Assembly (NCBI GenBank): GCA_964383545.1
Contig: CAYLHD010000001.1
Span: 10,272 to 74,271, forward strand
Source of the DNA: JAGYLJ01 sp964383545
GTDB lineage: Bacteria > Patescibacteriota > Minisyncoccia > Phycocordibacterales > UBA12079
DNA: 64,000 nt
Reading direction: 5' to 3'
In this document: in pieces, positions 54,224 to 63,119 of the stretch
How positions within the stretch are numbered: position 1 is the stretch's first letter
How the letters are laid out: each line of letters opens with the position of its first letter
Notes under the pieces: generated by a model
What the model saw: the letters and a program-made list of their open reading frames with translations, nothing else
Told to the model about the DNA's origin: nothing
Database searches by the model: none
Position numbers and translations under genes: made by a program

Positions 54224-56362
54224 ATGAGAGATTATCCATTGGAGAAAGTTAGAAATATAGGGATTATTGCGCATATTGATGCCGGTAAAACTACTGTGAG
54301 TGAACGGGTGCTTTTTTATACTGGTGTCTCTCATAAGATTGGGGAAACACATGAAGGCGAGGCTATTATGGACTGGATGGAACAAGAACAAGAAAGAGGT
54401 ATCACTATTACCTCAGCTGCAACTACTTGTTTCTGGACACCGAGCTATGATAAAGATAATTTAGATTTGAAACATCGTTTTAATATTATTGATACACCTG
54501 GACACGTAGATTTTACTGCAGAAGTGGAAAGATCACTGAAGGTACTTGATGGTGGTGTGGTTGTGTTTGATGGTGTGGCTGGAGTAGAGTCACAATCAGA
54601 AACTGTCTGGCGACAGGCTGATAAATATAAGGTTCCTCGTGTTTGTTTTATCAATAAGTTAGATAGAACAGGGGCAAGCTTTGAAAGGTCCTACCAGAGT
54701 ATCTTGAATCGTTTAACTAAGAAGGCAATTAGGATGCAAATTCCTATTGGAGAAGAAGAGAATCACGAAGGAGCTGTGGACTTGCTAAGAATGAAAGGTT
54801 ATTTATTTGAAGGAAATATGGGTAGCGATGTGAAGGAAATTGAAATTCCTGAAAATCTAAAAGCTGAAGCTGAAAAATATCATGGTGAATTAATTGAAAA
54901 AATCGTTGAAAATGATGAAACTTTGATGAATGATTACCTTGATGGAAAAGAGATTCCACTAAGTGAATTGAAAGCTTTGTTGAGAAAAGCTGTGATTGCT
55001 AATGAAGTAGTTCCTGTTTTCACTGGTTCTGCTTTAAAGAATAAGGGAGTGCAATTAGTTTTAGATGCAGTAATTGATTATTTACCTTCTCCTTTGGATA
55101 TTCCAGCAGTTAAAGGAATTGATGTTAAAACAGAAGAAGAAGTTGAAAGAAAAGCTGATGATAATGAACCTTTTGCAGCTTTAGCTTTTAAATTACAAAC
55201 AGATCCTTTTGTTGGTCAACTAACTTTCTTCAGAGTTTATTCTGGCAAATTAGATGCTGGTTCCTATGTTTATAATTCTTCAACTGGTAATAAGGAGAGA
55301 GTTGGTAGAATTTTGAGAATGCATGCTAATGATAGAGAGGAAGTAAAAACAGTTTATGCTGGTGAAATTGCTGCTGCGGTTGGTTTAAAAAATACACGAA
55401 CGTCTGACACACTTTGTGATGAAGCTCATCCTGTTATTTTAGAAAAAATAGAATTTATGAAACCTGTTGTTTCTGTTAGGATTGAGCCTAAGACAAAAGC
55501 CGATCAGGAGAAGATGGGAATTGCTTTGAAGAAGCTTTCTGATGAAGATCCAACTTTTGTTGTTTCAAGTGATTCCGAGACTATGGAGACTATTATTTCC
55601 GGAATGGGAGAATTACATTTGGATATTTTAGTTGAAAGAATGAAACGAGAATTCAATGTTATGGCTGATATTGGTAAACCACAAGTAGCTTACCGTGAGA
55701 CTATTCAAATGATGGCTGAAGCAGAAAATAAATATGTTAAACAATCAGGAGGTCGTGGTCAGTATGGTCATGTTAAACTTAGAATTAAACCTTTGGAAAA
55801 ATTAGCTGAAGATGTAAAAATACCTAAGAACACAAAGAGAGAAGAGGGTTTTGAATTTGTTAATAGTATTAAAGGTGGTGTTATTCCTCAAGAATATATT
55901 CCAGCTTGTGAAAAGGGAGTTAAAGAAGGTATGGAAAGAGGAGTTGTGGCTGGATATAAGTTGGTAGACATTTCTTGTGAGTTGTTTGATGGATCCTACC
56001 ATGATGTGGATTCATCTGAAATTGCTTTCAAAATTGCAGCTTCTAAAGCTTTTCAAGAAGCAGCTAAAAAAGCTAATCCTGTTTTGTTAGAGCCTGTTAT
56101 GAAAGTTGAAATTGTTGTTCCTGAAGATTTCATGGGGGACGTAACAGGGAACCTAAGTTCTAAAAGAGGTCAGATAGAAGAGATGGGAGATCGTGGAAAT
56201 ATGAAAGTAGTTAATGCTAAAGTGCCTTTGGCTGAGATGTTTGGTTACACAACAACTCTTCGTTCGATGACAGAAGGTCGTGGAACAAGTTCGATGGAAT
56301 TTGACCACTATGCTGTTGTTCCTCAGAATGTAGCTAAGGAAATTGTGGAGGCAAGGGGGTAG
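54224..56362 (+). CDS. fusA: Elongation factor G
   Basis: Translocase GTPase of the ribosome, 712 residues and complete. G1 is AHIDAGKTTVSERVLFYTG, G2 RGITITSAATTC, G3 DTPGHVDFT, G4 NKLDRTG; domain IV has YGHVKLRIKP and domain V ends AEMFGYTTTLRSMTEGRGTSS. It is located away from rpsL-rpsG. The last 180 codons are duplicated at 61555-62097 and a decayed third copy lies at 63686-63815. The final codons (EIVEARG) differ from the EIIEKRG of both partial copies. Confidence 0.97.
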   Translation: MRDYPLEKVRNIGIIAHIDAGKTTVSERVLFYTGVSHKIGETHEGEAIMDWMEQEQERGITITSAATTCFWTPSYDKDNLDLKHRFNIIDTPGHVDFTAEVERSLKVLDGGVVVFDGVAGVESQSETVWRQADKYKVPRVCFINKLDRTGASFERSYQSILNRLTKKAIRMQIPIGEEENHEGAVDLLRMKGYLFEGNMGSDVKEIEIPENLKAEAEKYHGELIEKIVENDETLMNDYLDGKEIPLSELKALLRKAVIANEVVPVFTGSALKNKGVQLVLDAVIDYLPSPLDIPAVKGIDVKTEEEVERKADDNEPFAALAFKLQTDPFVGQLTFFRVYSGKLDAGSYVYNSSTGNKERVGRILRMHANDREEVKTVYAGEIAAAVGLKNTRTSDTLCDEAHPVILEKIEFMKPVVSVRIEPKTKADQEKMGIALKKLSDEDPTFVVSSDSETMETIISGMGELHLDILVERMKREFNVMADIGKPQVAYRETIQMMAEAENKYVKQSGGRGQYGHVKLRIKPLEKLAEDVKIPKNTKREEGFEFVNSIKGGVIPQEYIPACEKGVKEGMERGVVAGYKLVDISCELFDGSYHDVDSSEIAFKIAASKAFQEAAKKANPVLLEPVMKVEIVVPEDFMGDVTGNLSSKRGQIEEMGDRGNMKVVNAKVPLAEMFGYTTTLRSMTEGRGTSSMEFDHYAVVPQNVAKEIVEARG

Positions 56363-56401
56363 ATAAGTATTAAGTATTAAGGAGAAGTGGGTCGGCGATG
56401 A

Positions 56402-56425
56402 ACTGTACCTCAAAAAGTGGACACG
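56402..56425. mobile_element. Possible IS3-type terminal inverted repeat remnant
   Basis: TGTACCTCAAAAAGTGGACAC resembles terminal repeats of IS3-group elements. No transposase frame or second end is visible, so this is at best a scar. Confidence 0.25.
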
Positions 56426-56448
56426 AAATAAAAAACTACTTTTGGATT

Positions 56449-56490
56449 AAAAGATGATCTCTGTATTGCATAGGGGTCATCTTTTTTTGT
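56449..56490 (+). terminator. Terminator after fusA
   Basis: AAAAGATGATC...GGGTCATCTTTTTTT stem with a long loop and T run. Confidence 0.75.
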
Positions 56491-56527
56491 TGTTTTTTGT
56501 AAATTTATTTGATAAAGTAAAGATACG

Positions 56528-57859
56528 ATGTTAAATAAAAATAAGAAAAAAAGAGTAATAACAAAACCCTTGTCTGGTTTTATGGAATTAATGCCAGCCG
56601 AACAAATAGTGTTTAATAAGATGTTTGATACTATTCGCCAAACATATGAAGTTTTTGGATTTATACCACTTGATACTCCAATATTAGAAAGGGCCGAATC
56701 TTTGCTTGCAAAAGCAGGAGGAGAAACCGAAAAGCAGATATATCAATTCAAAAAAGGAGATACAAATCTTGCAATGCGTTTTGATTTAACAGTCCCACTT
56801 GCTCGCTATGTAGCAGAATATTATGGCGATTTAGTTTTTCCTTTTAGACGTTATACTATGGGGAAGGTCTTTCGTGGAGAAAGACCTCAAGCTGGACGTT
56901 TCCGCGAATTTTATCAATGCGATATTGATGTTGTTGACAATGGACAACTCGATCTTCAGTTTGATGCTGAAATTTCAAGCATCATCTATACTATTTTTCA
57001 AAAGCTTGGTTTTAAGAATTTCACAATTCGTATCAATAACCGTAAGATTTTTGACGGGTTATTTGCAGAATTGGGAATTACAAAAAAATCATCTAATATT
57101 ATGCAGGCTATTGATAAACTTGAAAAAGTCGGAAATGAGGCTGTTAAAAATGAATTGAAGAAGTTATTGCTGTCTCCGGAAGTTGTGGAGCGAATTTTCA
57201 ATTTTATTGGACTAAAAGGCTCATCTGATAATGTCATAGCAGGATTACAAAGTCTTGGAATTGATAATATTCAATTCAAAAACGGTGTAAAAGAGCTTGT
57301 GAAAGTTGTTTCTCTAATTAAGCAATTTGGTGTTCCAGAATCTAATTTCACAGTAGATCTTACAATTGCTCGTGGATTAGATTATTATACAGGAACAGTT
57401 TATGAGACATTCCTAGATGATTATCCTGAAATTGGCTCAGTGTGTTCTGGTGGTCGTTATGATAATCTTATCAGTCACTATACTAGCCGTAAGATTTCAG
57501 GTGTTGGTATTTCAATTGGTCTTACTCGTCTATTTAATCAACTTTACAAAAAGGGCATACTCCAGACAAGTGAACCAACTCTTACTAAAGTGCTTGTTTT
57601 GCCAATGACAGAAGATGTTAAATATAGTCTCGAGATTGCTACCAAGTTGAGGAAAAATGGTATTTCCACCGAAATATCATTTGTACAAGGTAAAATGAAG
57701 AAACGACTTAGGTATGCTGATAGACTTGGTATCCCGTATGTTGTTTTTATTGGTGAGGACGAGATCAGGAAAGGTGTTTATACCTTGAGAGATCTTGTTA
57801 CTGGTAATCAAAAAGAGCTGGGAGAAAGAGAACTTTTAACTAAATTTAGCAAGAAGTGA
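56528..57859 (+). CDS. hisS: Histidyl-tRNA synthetase
   Basis: Class II synthetase of 443 residues. Motif 2 FRRYTMGKVFRGERPQAGRFREFYQ, histidine motif ARGLDYYTGTVYE and motif 3 SGVGISIGLTRLF are present; the C-terminal anticodon domain is VLVLPMTEDVKYSLEI to the end. Codons such as ATC, CTT and GCA are more mixed than in the core genes, suggesting acquisition. It lies between full-length fusA and its partial copy, in the same segment as tRNA-His. Confidence 0.94.
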   Translation: MLNKNKKKRVITKPLSGFMELMPAEQIVFNKMFDTIRQTYEVFGFIPLDTPILERAESLLAKAGGETEKQIYQFKKGDTNLAMRFDLTVPLARYVAEYYGDLVFPFRRYTMGKVFRGERPQAGRFREFYQCDIDVVDNGQLDLQFDAEISSIIYTIFQKLGFKNFTIRINNRKIFDGLFAELGITKKSSNIMQAIDKLEKVGNEAVKNELKKLLLSPEVVERIFNFIGLKGSSDNVIAGLQSLGIDNIQFKNGVKELVKVVSLIKQFGVPESNFTVDLTIARGLDYYTGTVYETFLDDYPEIGSVCSGGRYDNLISHYTSRKISGVGISIGLTRLFNQLYKKGILQTSEPTLTKVLVLPMTEDVKYSLEIATKLRKNGISTEISFVQGKMKKRLRYADRLGIPYVVFIGEDEIRKGVYTLRDLVTGNQKELGERELLTKFSKK

Positions 57860-57944
57860 GAAGGAGATTCTTTATAAAATATATTTATTATAAAAACAAA
57901 GAGTCATAAAATAAAAATTACGACCACTATGCTAATAAAAAAGA

Positions 57945-57980
57945 AGTAGCTATGAGGAAGAGGAAACGGCTACTTTTTTT
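57945..57980. terminator. Bidirectional terminator
   Basis: AAGTAGC...GCTAC with A and T tracts; overlaps the stop of the minus-strand gene. Confidence 0.75.
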
Positions 57981-58707
57981 GTATATTTGTAATTATAGCG
58001 TAATGATCACTCACACCATTAATAAGTTTAGTATCGGTAACTAAGTATTCTTTTGTACTAAACAGTCCGTCAACCATTAAGTCTAATTTCCCTGCATAAT
58101 GTAAGTTTTCATCTATACTTGTTTTATAATGTAGTGGAATATTATCTTTATATTTTTCAGATATTTTTTTAAATATCTCCTTTCCTCTCGGTGCATTAAA
58201 ATCTCCACAAAAAATTATTTCTGGAAATAATTTGATTTTTTTTAGTAAGGATTTTAGATTTACTCTCTGCTGTTGGCTAGTCCTTCCATTTTCTGACCAT
58301 GTAAAGTGTGTATTACCTACAAAAAACTTCTCTTCCCCATCTTTGACTTGTGTAACAATTATGGCTCTGTTTACATGAGTTTGTCTTGTTTTTTTTGGAG
58401 TAAAATTATATATTTGTTTAGAATTTCCGTGGTAATAGATTTTTTTTATCTTTATTATTTTACAACTAGTCAATATTGCGATTCCCATTGTGGAAAATTT
58501 TTCCTTCCCATTTTTATTGTCTAGTCTTTTCCACATAGGGGTAAAAGCACCATCCATATTAAGTCTATTCTTTAGTTGAGTATATGTATCTTTAAAAACC
58601 TCTTGCAGGCATATGATATCAGGTGATTCATTGAGAAAAAAATTCATCTGTTTTGATAAATGTTGTTTACCCGCAATATTTAGTGATATTAATTTTAATT
58701 TGGACAT
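57970..58707 (-). CDS. Endonuclease/exonuclease/phosphatase family protein
   Basis: A 245-residue EEP-fold phosphodiesterase. SLNIAGKQ (first strand), DIICLQEVF (metal glutamate), VGNTHFTW (catalytic His), FCGDFNAP and the final GVSDHYAIIT are in the standard order. Substrate could be nucleic acid, inositol phosphate or lipid; the neighbouring glycan genes do not settle it. 13 bases separate it from the upstream GT4 gene, so they form one minus-strand operon. Confidence 0.88.
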   Translation of the reverse strand: MSKLKLISLNIAGKQHLSKQMNFFLNESPDIICLQEVFKDTYTQLKNRLNMDGAFTPMWKRLDNKNGKEKFSTMGIAILTSCKIIKIKKIYYHGNSKQIYNFTPKKTRQTHVNRAIIVTQVKDGEEKFFVGNTHFTWSENGRTSQQQRVNLKSLLKKIKLFPEIIFCGDFNAPRGKEIFKKISEKYKDNIPLHYKTSIDENLHYAGKLDLMVDGLFSTKEYLVTDTKLINGVSDHYAIITNIQKK

Positions 58708-58720
58708 ATGTTTTTACAAA

Positions 58721-59809
58721 TTAACTTTTTATTATTGATGTGTACACATTGATAATTTCGTTTATTATTTTTTGCGGGGTAAATTCTAGACTTTCTTTTT
58801 TTGCATTTTCTATTATCTCTTTTTGTAGTTTTTGATTTTTTAAAAATTCACTTATTTTATTTACAGATCCTTCTATGTCGTTTGGTTTTAATAATATCCC
58901 TGTAATTTTATCTGATACGATATCTATTATTCCAGGGACTGATGTCGCGATTACAGGTAATCCTGTAGAAAATGCCTCTATAATTGTCATTGGGCAACCT
59001 TCCCAATGTGAAGACAAAAAGAGTGCATCCATTTTTCTCATCAATAATGGCATATCCTTAACAACCCCTATAAACTTAATATTCTCCGCAATATATTCTT
59101 TAGAACATATATCTTCGAGTATTCTTTTTTGTGAACCAGAACCAGAAATGGTAAGTGTTATTGATGGATTTTGCAATAAAAGTTTTTTAAAAATTTTTAT
59201 TGCAAAATCTATATTTTTAGAATATTCTAATCTCCCAACTAATAAAATATTTTTTATAGATTTATTACTTTCAGATTCTTCTTTAAATCTAAATCGACTC
59301 GTATCAACCGCATTATTTATAACAATAATTTTGTTAGGTAATATACCTGTTCTCGCTGCTAGTGTTGCGGCGACAGACCGAGACACTGCTATATGTGAGG
59401 CTGTTTTATGAGATAGTATTTTATCTATCATGTAGTGATACCATCTCCACCAATTAAAAAAAGTTGAGTGCTCTGTTGCAACAGTTGAACATCTTAGTCC
59501 TGCTGTAGCTACACGACCAACAACACCAGCATGAAACAAATGAGTGTGTATTATATCAAAATTTCCTTTTCTCAGTATCCTCCTCAAGATATATATTTTA
59601 GATATATATTTATTTCCCAAATTCCCTAAATATATTATTTTATTGTTTGGGATGTTGAGACGAAATTTCAACATATCCCCTTCTTTTTCTGAGAAAGATG
59701 CAATAAAGACATCGTGACTTTGCAGATATAATTCATTGACTATAGATGCTACAGATGTTTCTACTCCACCATCTAACCTCATTGTTTTCATTAACATTAA
59801 TATCTTCAT
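58721..59809 (-). CDS. Family 4 glycosyltransferase
   Basis: A GT-B fold enzyme of 362 residues. MRLDGGVETSVASIVNEL is the glycine-rich loop, IHTHLFHAGVVGRVA and VATEHSTFFNWW belong to the acceptor domain, and the donor domain has LLVGRLEYSKNIDFAIK and SHWEGCPMTIIEAFSTGLPVIAT (EX7E). It probably adds a hexose to a surface glycan. Five bases from the upstream gene. Confidence 0.92.
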   Translation of the reverse strand: MKILMLMKTMRLDGGVETSVASIVNELYLQSHDVFIASFSEKEGDMLKFRLNIPNNKIIYLGNLGNKYISKIYILRRILRKGNFDIIHTHLFHAGVVGRVATAGLRCSTVATEHSTFFNWWRWYHYMIDKILSHKTASHIAVSRSVAATLAARTGILPNKIIVINNAVDTSRFRFKEESESNKSIKNILLVGRLEYSKNIDFAIKIFKKLLLQNPSITLTISGSGSQKRILEDICSKEYIAENIKFIGVVKDMPLLMRKMDALFLSSHWEGCPMTIIEAFSTGLPVIATSVPGIIDIVSDKITGILLKPNDIEGSVNKISEFLKNQKLQKEIIENAKKESLEFTPQKIINEIINVYTSIIKS

Positions 59810-59814
59810 ATAAT

Positions 59815-60666
59815 TTATATTTTAGTATATCCATCACTTACAGCATAAATACCATCTTGAGTATGTTTATATATTTGAAAATGATGCATACCGTGAGAGT
59901 TCCATCCTTGGTTTGAATTAGTAAGAATTATTTTAGCCTTTTCTTCAATATATTCATTTGGAGTTAATTTTTTTATCTCAAAGGCCTTAACTGATTGTCC
60001 ATATCTCAAAGAACAATCTTGAGCTAACCGAAATTTTTTTGATTTGTAATTAAGTACAGGTCCAGCTGGTCTACTAGAGGAAGAAGCATTGTTATTTAGA
60101 GGAGATTTTGGGTGTTTTTCCCAATTTCCCAACAATCCATTTTCAGAATAAAATAATTCTAGTTTTGAGAAATCTCTTTGTGTACAAGCAAACATAAACC
60201 AATTGTTTCCATGTTTAAAAATAGTTGGGTCATAATATTTCCCCTTTAGTAATGTCTTGCAGTATTTCCACGAACATAGATTATTATTTCTTGCTTTATA
60301 CAATCTAACATCTGAATTATCAGCAGATTCTACTAACATATAAATTTTGTCTTCATAATTATGAATAGTGGGATATGAAAGATGGAAGTTTTCATTAACT
60401 ACTATGATAGGATTTACCCATTTGCTGTCAGTTTTTCTTTCCAATCTTGCTATAACTCCTTTACCTTCTTTGAGAAGAAGTTCACAAAATAAGTATTCTG
60501 TATTGTTTAAAATATAAACAAAAGGGTCAGCAACATAAAAACCACCAACTTTCAAAAAAGGGTTTTTTATGCTTAAATCTATCATGAACTCTGGTTGTCG
60601 AGTTGATTGCTGAAGGTTATCAAGCGAGTTTATTTTAAGACCGACAATTGAGAAAAAATCTTTCAT
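59815..60666 (-). CDS. Beta-propeller glycan protein (GINT1 N-terminal-like)
   Basis: A 283-residue protein predicted to form a five-bladed propeller: GGFYVADPFVYILNNTEYLFCE, HLSYPTIHNYEDKIYMLVESA, YYDPTIFKHGNNWFMFA, SSSRPAGPVLNYKSKKFRLAQD and WNSHGMHHFQIY. Bacterial glycan clusters often contain this domain next to glycosyltransferases, and it resembles GH43/68-type hydrolases. Role unknown; likely glycan recognition or transfer together with the GT4. Confidence 0.78.
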   Translation of the reverse strand: MKDFFSIVGLKINSLDNLQQSTRQPEFMIDLSIKNPFLKVGGFYVADPFVYILNNTEYLFCELLLKEGKGVIARLERKTDSKWVNPIIVVNENFHLSYPTIHNYEDKIYMLVESADNSDVRLYKARNNNLCSWKYCKTLLKGKYYDPTIFKHGNNWFMFACTQRDFSKLELFYSENGLLGNWEKHPKSPLNNNASSSSRPAGPVLNYKSKKFRLAQDCSLRYGQSVKAFEIKKLTPNEYIEEKAKIILTNSNQGWNSHGMHHFQIYKHTQDGIYAVSDGYTKI

Positions 60667-60751
60667 TTTATAATTAGCTTAAATATTAAATAACTCTTAA
60701 ATAAATTAAATACTAACAAATTTTTGATTAAAAAGAAATTACACAATAATA

Positions 60752-61375
60752 TTGTTATATATCATGAATAAAATACTCAAAAAAGTAACGGATAATACAA
60801 AAGATTTATGTTTATTAGAGTTTTCAGGCAAAGATGTTATAAATATATATAGGGAGTTTTCCTTGGTTGGTATTGATATAATAATTGATGGAGGTTGGGC
60901 AGTTGATGCTATCATTGGAAAACAAACAAGGAAACATTCTGATCTCGACATCATTATATCAATCAAGGAAATTGAGTCGGTAAAAAAAGTTTTATCTAAA
61001 AAAGGTTTTGTTGTAGACAAAAAAGAAACTGAAATTCCTAATAGATTAGTTCTGATAAACAAAGATTATGGTTTGGTCGTAGATTGCCATCTAGTTGCAT
61101 TCCAAAAAGACGGGTCTGGGGTTCAAGACTTAATTAATTATAGGTATGTTTACTCTAAGGAAGGATTATCTGGAAAGGGAAAAATATTAAACGAGGGAGT
61201 TAAGTGTCTAAGTGCATCGGAGCAGATGAGATGTAGAATAGAAAAAAACTATTCTTTTGATGATCCTGACAGATTTAGACCTGGAGAGATAAACGCCGAT
61301 AGACACGATTTAGATTTGTTAAAAAATTTACCCTTAAAAAGGGCAGAAGATGGGACTCGAACCCATAACCTCTAG
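60752..61375 (+). CDS. Nucleotidyltransferase of the lincosamide/aminoglycoside type, 3' end overlapping tRNA-His
   Basis: A 207-residue frame. IDGGWAVDAIIGKQTRKHSDLDIIIS is the GG...DxD catalytic core of LnuA/ANT(2'')-like nucleotidyltransferases, which inactivate antibiotics by AMP transfer. The natural C-terminus seems to lie around DLDLLKNLPLKR; the last ten residues (AEDGTRTHNL) are antisense to tRNA-His. The original stop may have been lost by a rearrangement next to the tRNA. Resistance function is not proven. Confidence 0.75.
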   Translation: MLYIMNKILKKVTDNTKDLCLLEFSGKDVINIYREFSLVGIDIIIDGGWAVDAIIGKQTRKHSDLDIIISIKEIESVKKVLSKKGFVVDKKETEIPNRLVLINKDYGLVVDCHLVAFQKDGSGVQDLINYRYVYSKEGLSGKGKILNEGVKCLSASEQMRCRIEKNYSFDDPDRFRPGEINADRHDLDLLKNLPLKRAEDGTRTHNL

Positions 61376-61416
61376 TTCCACAAACTAGTGCTCTAACCAA
61401 TTGAGCTACGTCTGCC
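61342..61416 (-). tRNA. tRNA-His (anticodon GUG)
   Basis: Acceptor GCAGACG/CTTCTGC (one mismatch) with an extra 5' G (-1) and C73, the histidine identity elements; D arm GCTCAATTGGTTAGAGC; anticodon stem CTAGT/ACTAG around TTGTGGA; T arm ATGGG-TTCGAGT-CCCAT. CCA is not encoded. Its 3' end overlaps the nucleotidyltransferase frame on the other strand. Confidence 0.94.
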
Positions 61417-61554
61417 ATGTCTATTATCTTGTAAGTGTGTTATACACTTTTCCCCTTCTCATTCATAAAGTATACCTTATTGTGTTCAATATGTTAACAT
61501 TTTGTACTCGTCGTGATTTTTTTATAATAAAACTTAAAAAGTTTGATTTGAAAG

Positions 61555-62097
61555 TTGCCTAAAAATGTTAAGAGAGAAGAGGGTTTTGAGTTTGTTAACA
61601 GTATTAAAGGAGGGGTAATTCCTCAAGAATATATTCCAGCTTGTGAAAAAGGAGTTAAAGAAGGTATGGAAAGAGGAGTTGTAGCTGGATATAAGTTGGT
61701 AGACATTTCTTGTGAGTTGTTTGATGGATCCTACCATGATGTGGATTCATCTGAAATTGCTTTCAAAATTGCAGCTTCTAAAGCTTTTCAAGAAGCAGCT
61801 AAAAAAGCTAATCCTGTTTTGTTAGAGCCTGTTATGAAAGTTGAAATTGTTGTTCCTGAAGATTTCATGGGGGACGTAACAGGGAACCTAAGTTCTAAAA
61901 GAGGTCAGATAGAAGAGATGGGAGATCGTGGAAATATGAAAGTAGTTAATGCTAAAGTGCCTTTGGCTGAGATGTTTGGTTACACAACAACTCTTCGTTC
62001 GATGACAGAAGGTCGTGGAACAAGTTCGATGGAATTTGACCACTATGCTGTTGTTCCTCAAAATGTGGCTAAGGAGATTATTGAGAAGAGGGGATAA
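61555..62097 (+). pseudogene. Partial duplicate of the fusA 3' end
   Basis: A 180-codon frame matching the last 180 codons of EF-G, part of domain IV and all of domain V; the GTPase domain is missing. The first ~60 bases differ at several synonymous sites, the next ~430 are almost identical to fusA (two differences seen), and the last ~40 diverge again (EIIEKRG versus EIVEARG). No credible start or ribosome site. The mosaic identity suggests gene conversion. Confidence 0.92.
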
Positions 62098-62120
62098 AAG
62101 TTAAAAATAGAAAATTAAAG

Positions 62121-62149
62121 AAACTTCGGAGGTTCAACCTCCGAAGTTT
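62121..62149. terminator. GGAGGTTCAACCTCC palindrome acting as bidirectional terminator
   Basis: AAACTTCGGAGGTT-C-AACCTCCGAAGTTT followed by T-rich sequence, between the fusA duplicate and the convergent GNAT gene. Same palindrome core as in eno, gatB and at 25 kb. Confidence 0.85.
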
Positions 62150-62150
62150 T

Positions 62151-62585
62151 TTATTTTAATAAATAGATACTACTATGTTTTTTGAAATGTTGTTTTTTAA
62201 AAAAGTGTTTTGATCTATCATTGTGAGTATTAATTTCTGTTTTAAACATTTTTATACCGAGATTTTTCATTTCTTCTATTATTTCAGTCAAGGCTTTTCT
62301 GCCTATTTTTTTATCTCTATATTTTTTTTGTAAGTATATTATAATTATTTCTGTAATGTCATTATGTGTTCTTAATATCTGTACAAAACCAATTTTTTTG
62401 TTTTCTAAAAAAATAATGTAATAAAAATTATTTTTATCTTTGAAAAGTTGTTTTACTCCTGTTTTAACGCGTTCTTTAGAAGACAAAAATAATTCTTTTG
62501 GGTTTTCTTCGTAAAAAGTAATTATATTTTTTACAATGAAACTAAAGTCTTCTGTAAAATTAGCTTTTTTTATTTGACTTGACAT
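62151..62585 (-). CDS. GNAT-family N-acetyltransferase
   Basis: A 144-residue acetyltransferase. IIFLENKKIGFVQILR and ITEIIIIYLQKKYRDKKIGRKAL contain the acetyl-CoA-binding turn (a Q/KxxRxxxIG form), followed by MKMF-like KMFKTEINTHNDRSKHFFKKQHF. Substrate unknown. Its last codons recur about 830 bases downstream at 62987-63010. Confidence 0.85.
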   Translation of the reverse strand: MSSQIKKANFTEDFSFIVKNIITFYEENPKELFLSSKERVKTGVKQLFKDKNNFYYIIFLENKKIGFVQILRTHNDITEIIIIYLQKKYRDKKIGRKALTEIIEEMKNLGIKMFKTEINTHNDRSKHFFKKQHFKKHSSIYLLK

Positions 62586-62670
62586 AATTTTTATATATTT
62601 TACTATGTGAATAGTAGTATAAACAATTATATTAAATTAGACAAATTTATTAATTAGTTTAAATAATTCC

Positions 62671-62856
62671 ATGAATAGTCAAAATAAGTATAATTTAATC
62701 AAGTTATGGAAAAAAGGTTGGTCTTCCTTTAAAAATCCTAATCCCACAGGTATTCAGGAGATTTCGTTAAATAAGTTTAAAGTGTTAGATAGTAAATATT
62801 TACTTAGTTCAACTAAAGGTTGTAGCACAGGGACTTGTTTAAGATATGAGCGATAA
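62671..62856 (+). CDS. Hypothetical small protein
   Basis: A 61-residue frame (MNSQNKYNLIKLWKKGWSSF ... TCLRYER), basic and without recognised domain. Its end overlaps the next small frame by 11 bases. Possibly a decayed gene; only the overlap and codon style support it. Confidence 0.35.
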   Translation: MNSQNKYNLIKLWKKGWSSFKNPNPTGIQEISLNKFKVLDSKYLLSSTKGCSTGTCLRYER

Positions 62857-63016
62857 ATATTTATTTTTTGAGAAGAATATAGATGATAAGTTAGAAAAAT
62901 TAAATCAAATTAAGGGGTTAAGGTGGATTAATTTTGTTGAATTGAAAGCCTCCGTAAGAGGTTTATTGAATAGAGAAATTAGAAAAATTATTTTAATAAA
63001 TAGATACTATCCATAG
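62846..63016 (+). CDS. Hypothetical small protein ending in a duplicated GNAT tail
   Basis: A 56-residue frame (MSDKYLFFEKNIDDKLEKLN ... INRYYP). The last ~20 bases, TTATTTTAATAAATAGATAC, are a copy of the sequence at the end of the GNAT gene (62151-62171), so the frame is a fusion with that fragment. Weak evidence for function. Confidence 0.35.
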   Translation: MSDKYLFFEKNIDDKLEKLNQIKGLRWINFVELKASVRGLLNREIRKIILINRYYP

Positions 63017-63019
63017 GGC

Positions 63020-63048
63020 TTGACAAGTAAATTAAACTGTGATATGAT
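63020..63048 (+). promoter_or_regulatory. Consensus sigma70 promoter P1
   Basis: TTGACA, exactly 17 bases, TATGAT. Confidence 0.85.
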
Positions 63049-63086
63049 AATATCAGAAGTTTAGAAAAAGGGAATTATTGAAACCC

Positions 63087-63115
63087 TTGACAAACATAAC
63101 ACTGGGTGTTATAGT
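63087..63115 (+). promoter_or_regulatory. Consensus sigma70 promoter P2
   Basis: TTGACA, exactly 17 bases, TATAGT, 67 bases after P1. Confidence 0.85.
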
Positions 63116-63119
63116 TTAA

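Noticed and set aside
56402..56425. Complete insertion sequence
   Set aside because: Only one end-like sequence; no transposase anywhere in the window.
60752..61375. Proven antibiotic resistance gene
   Set aside because: The fold is clear, but substrate specificity cannot be read from sequence and the 3' end is disturbed.
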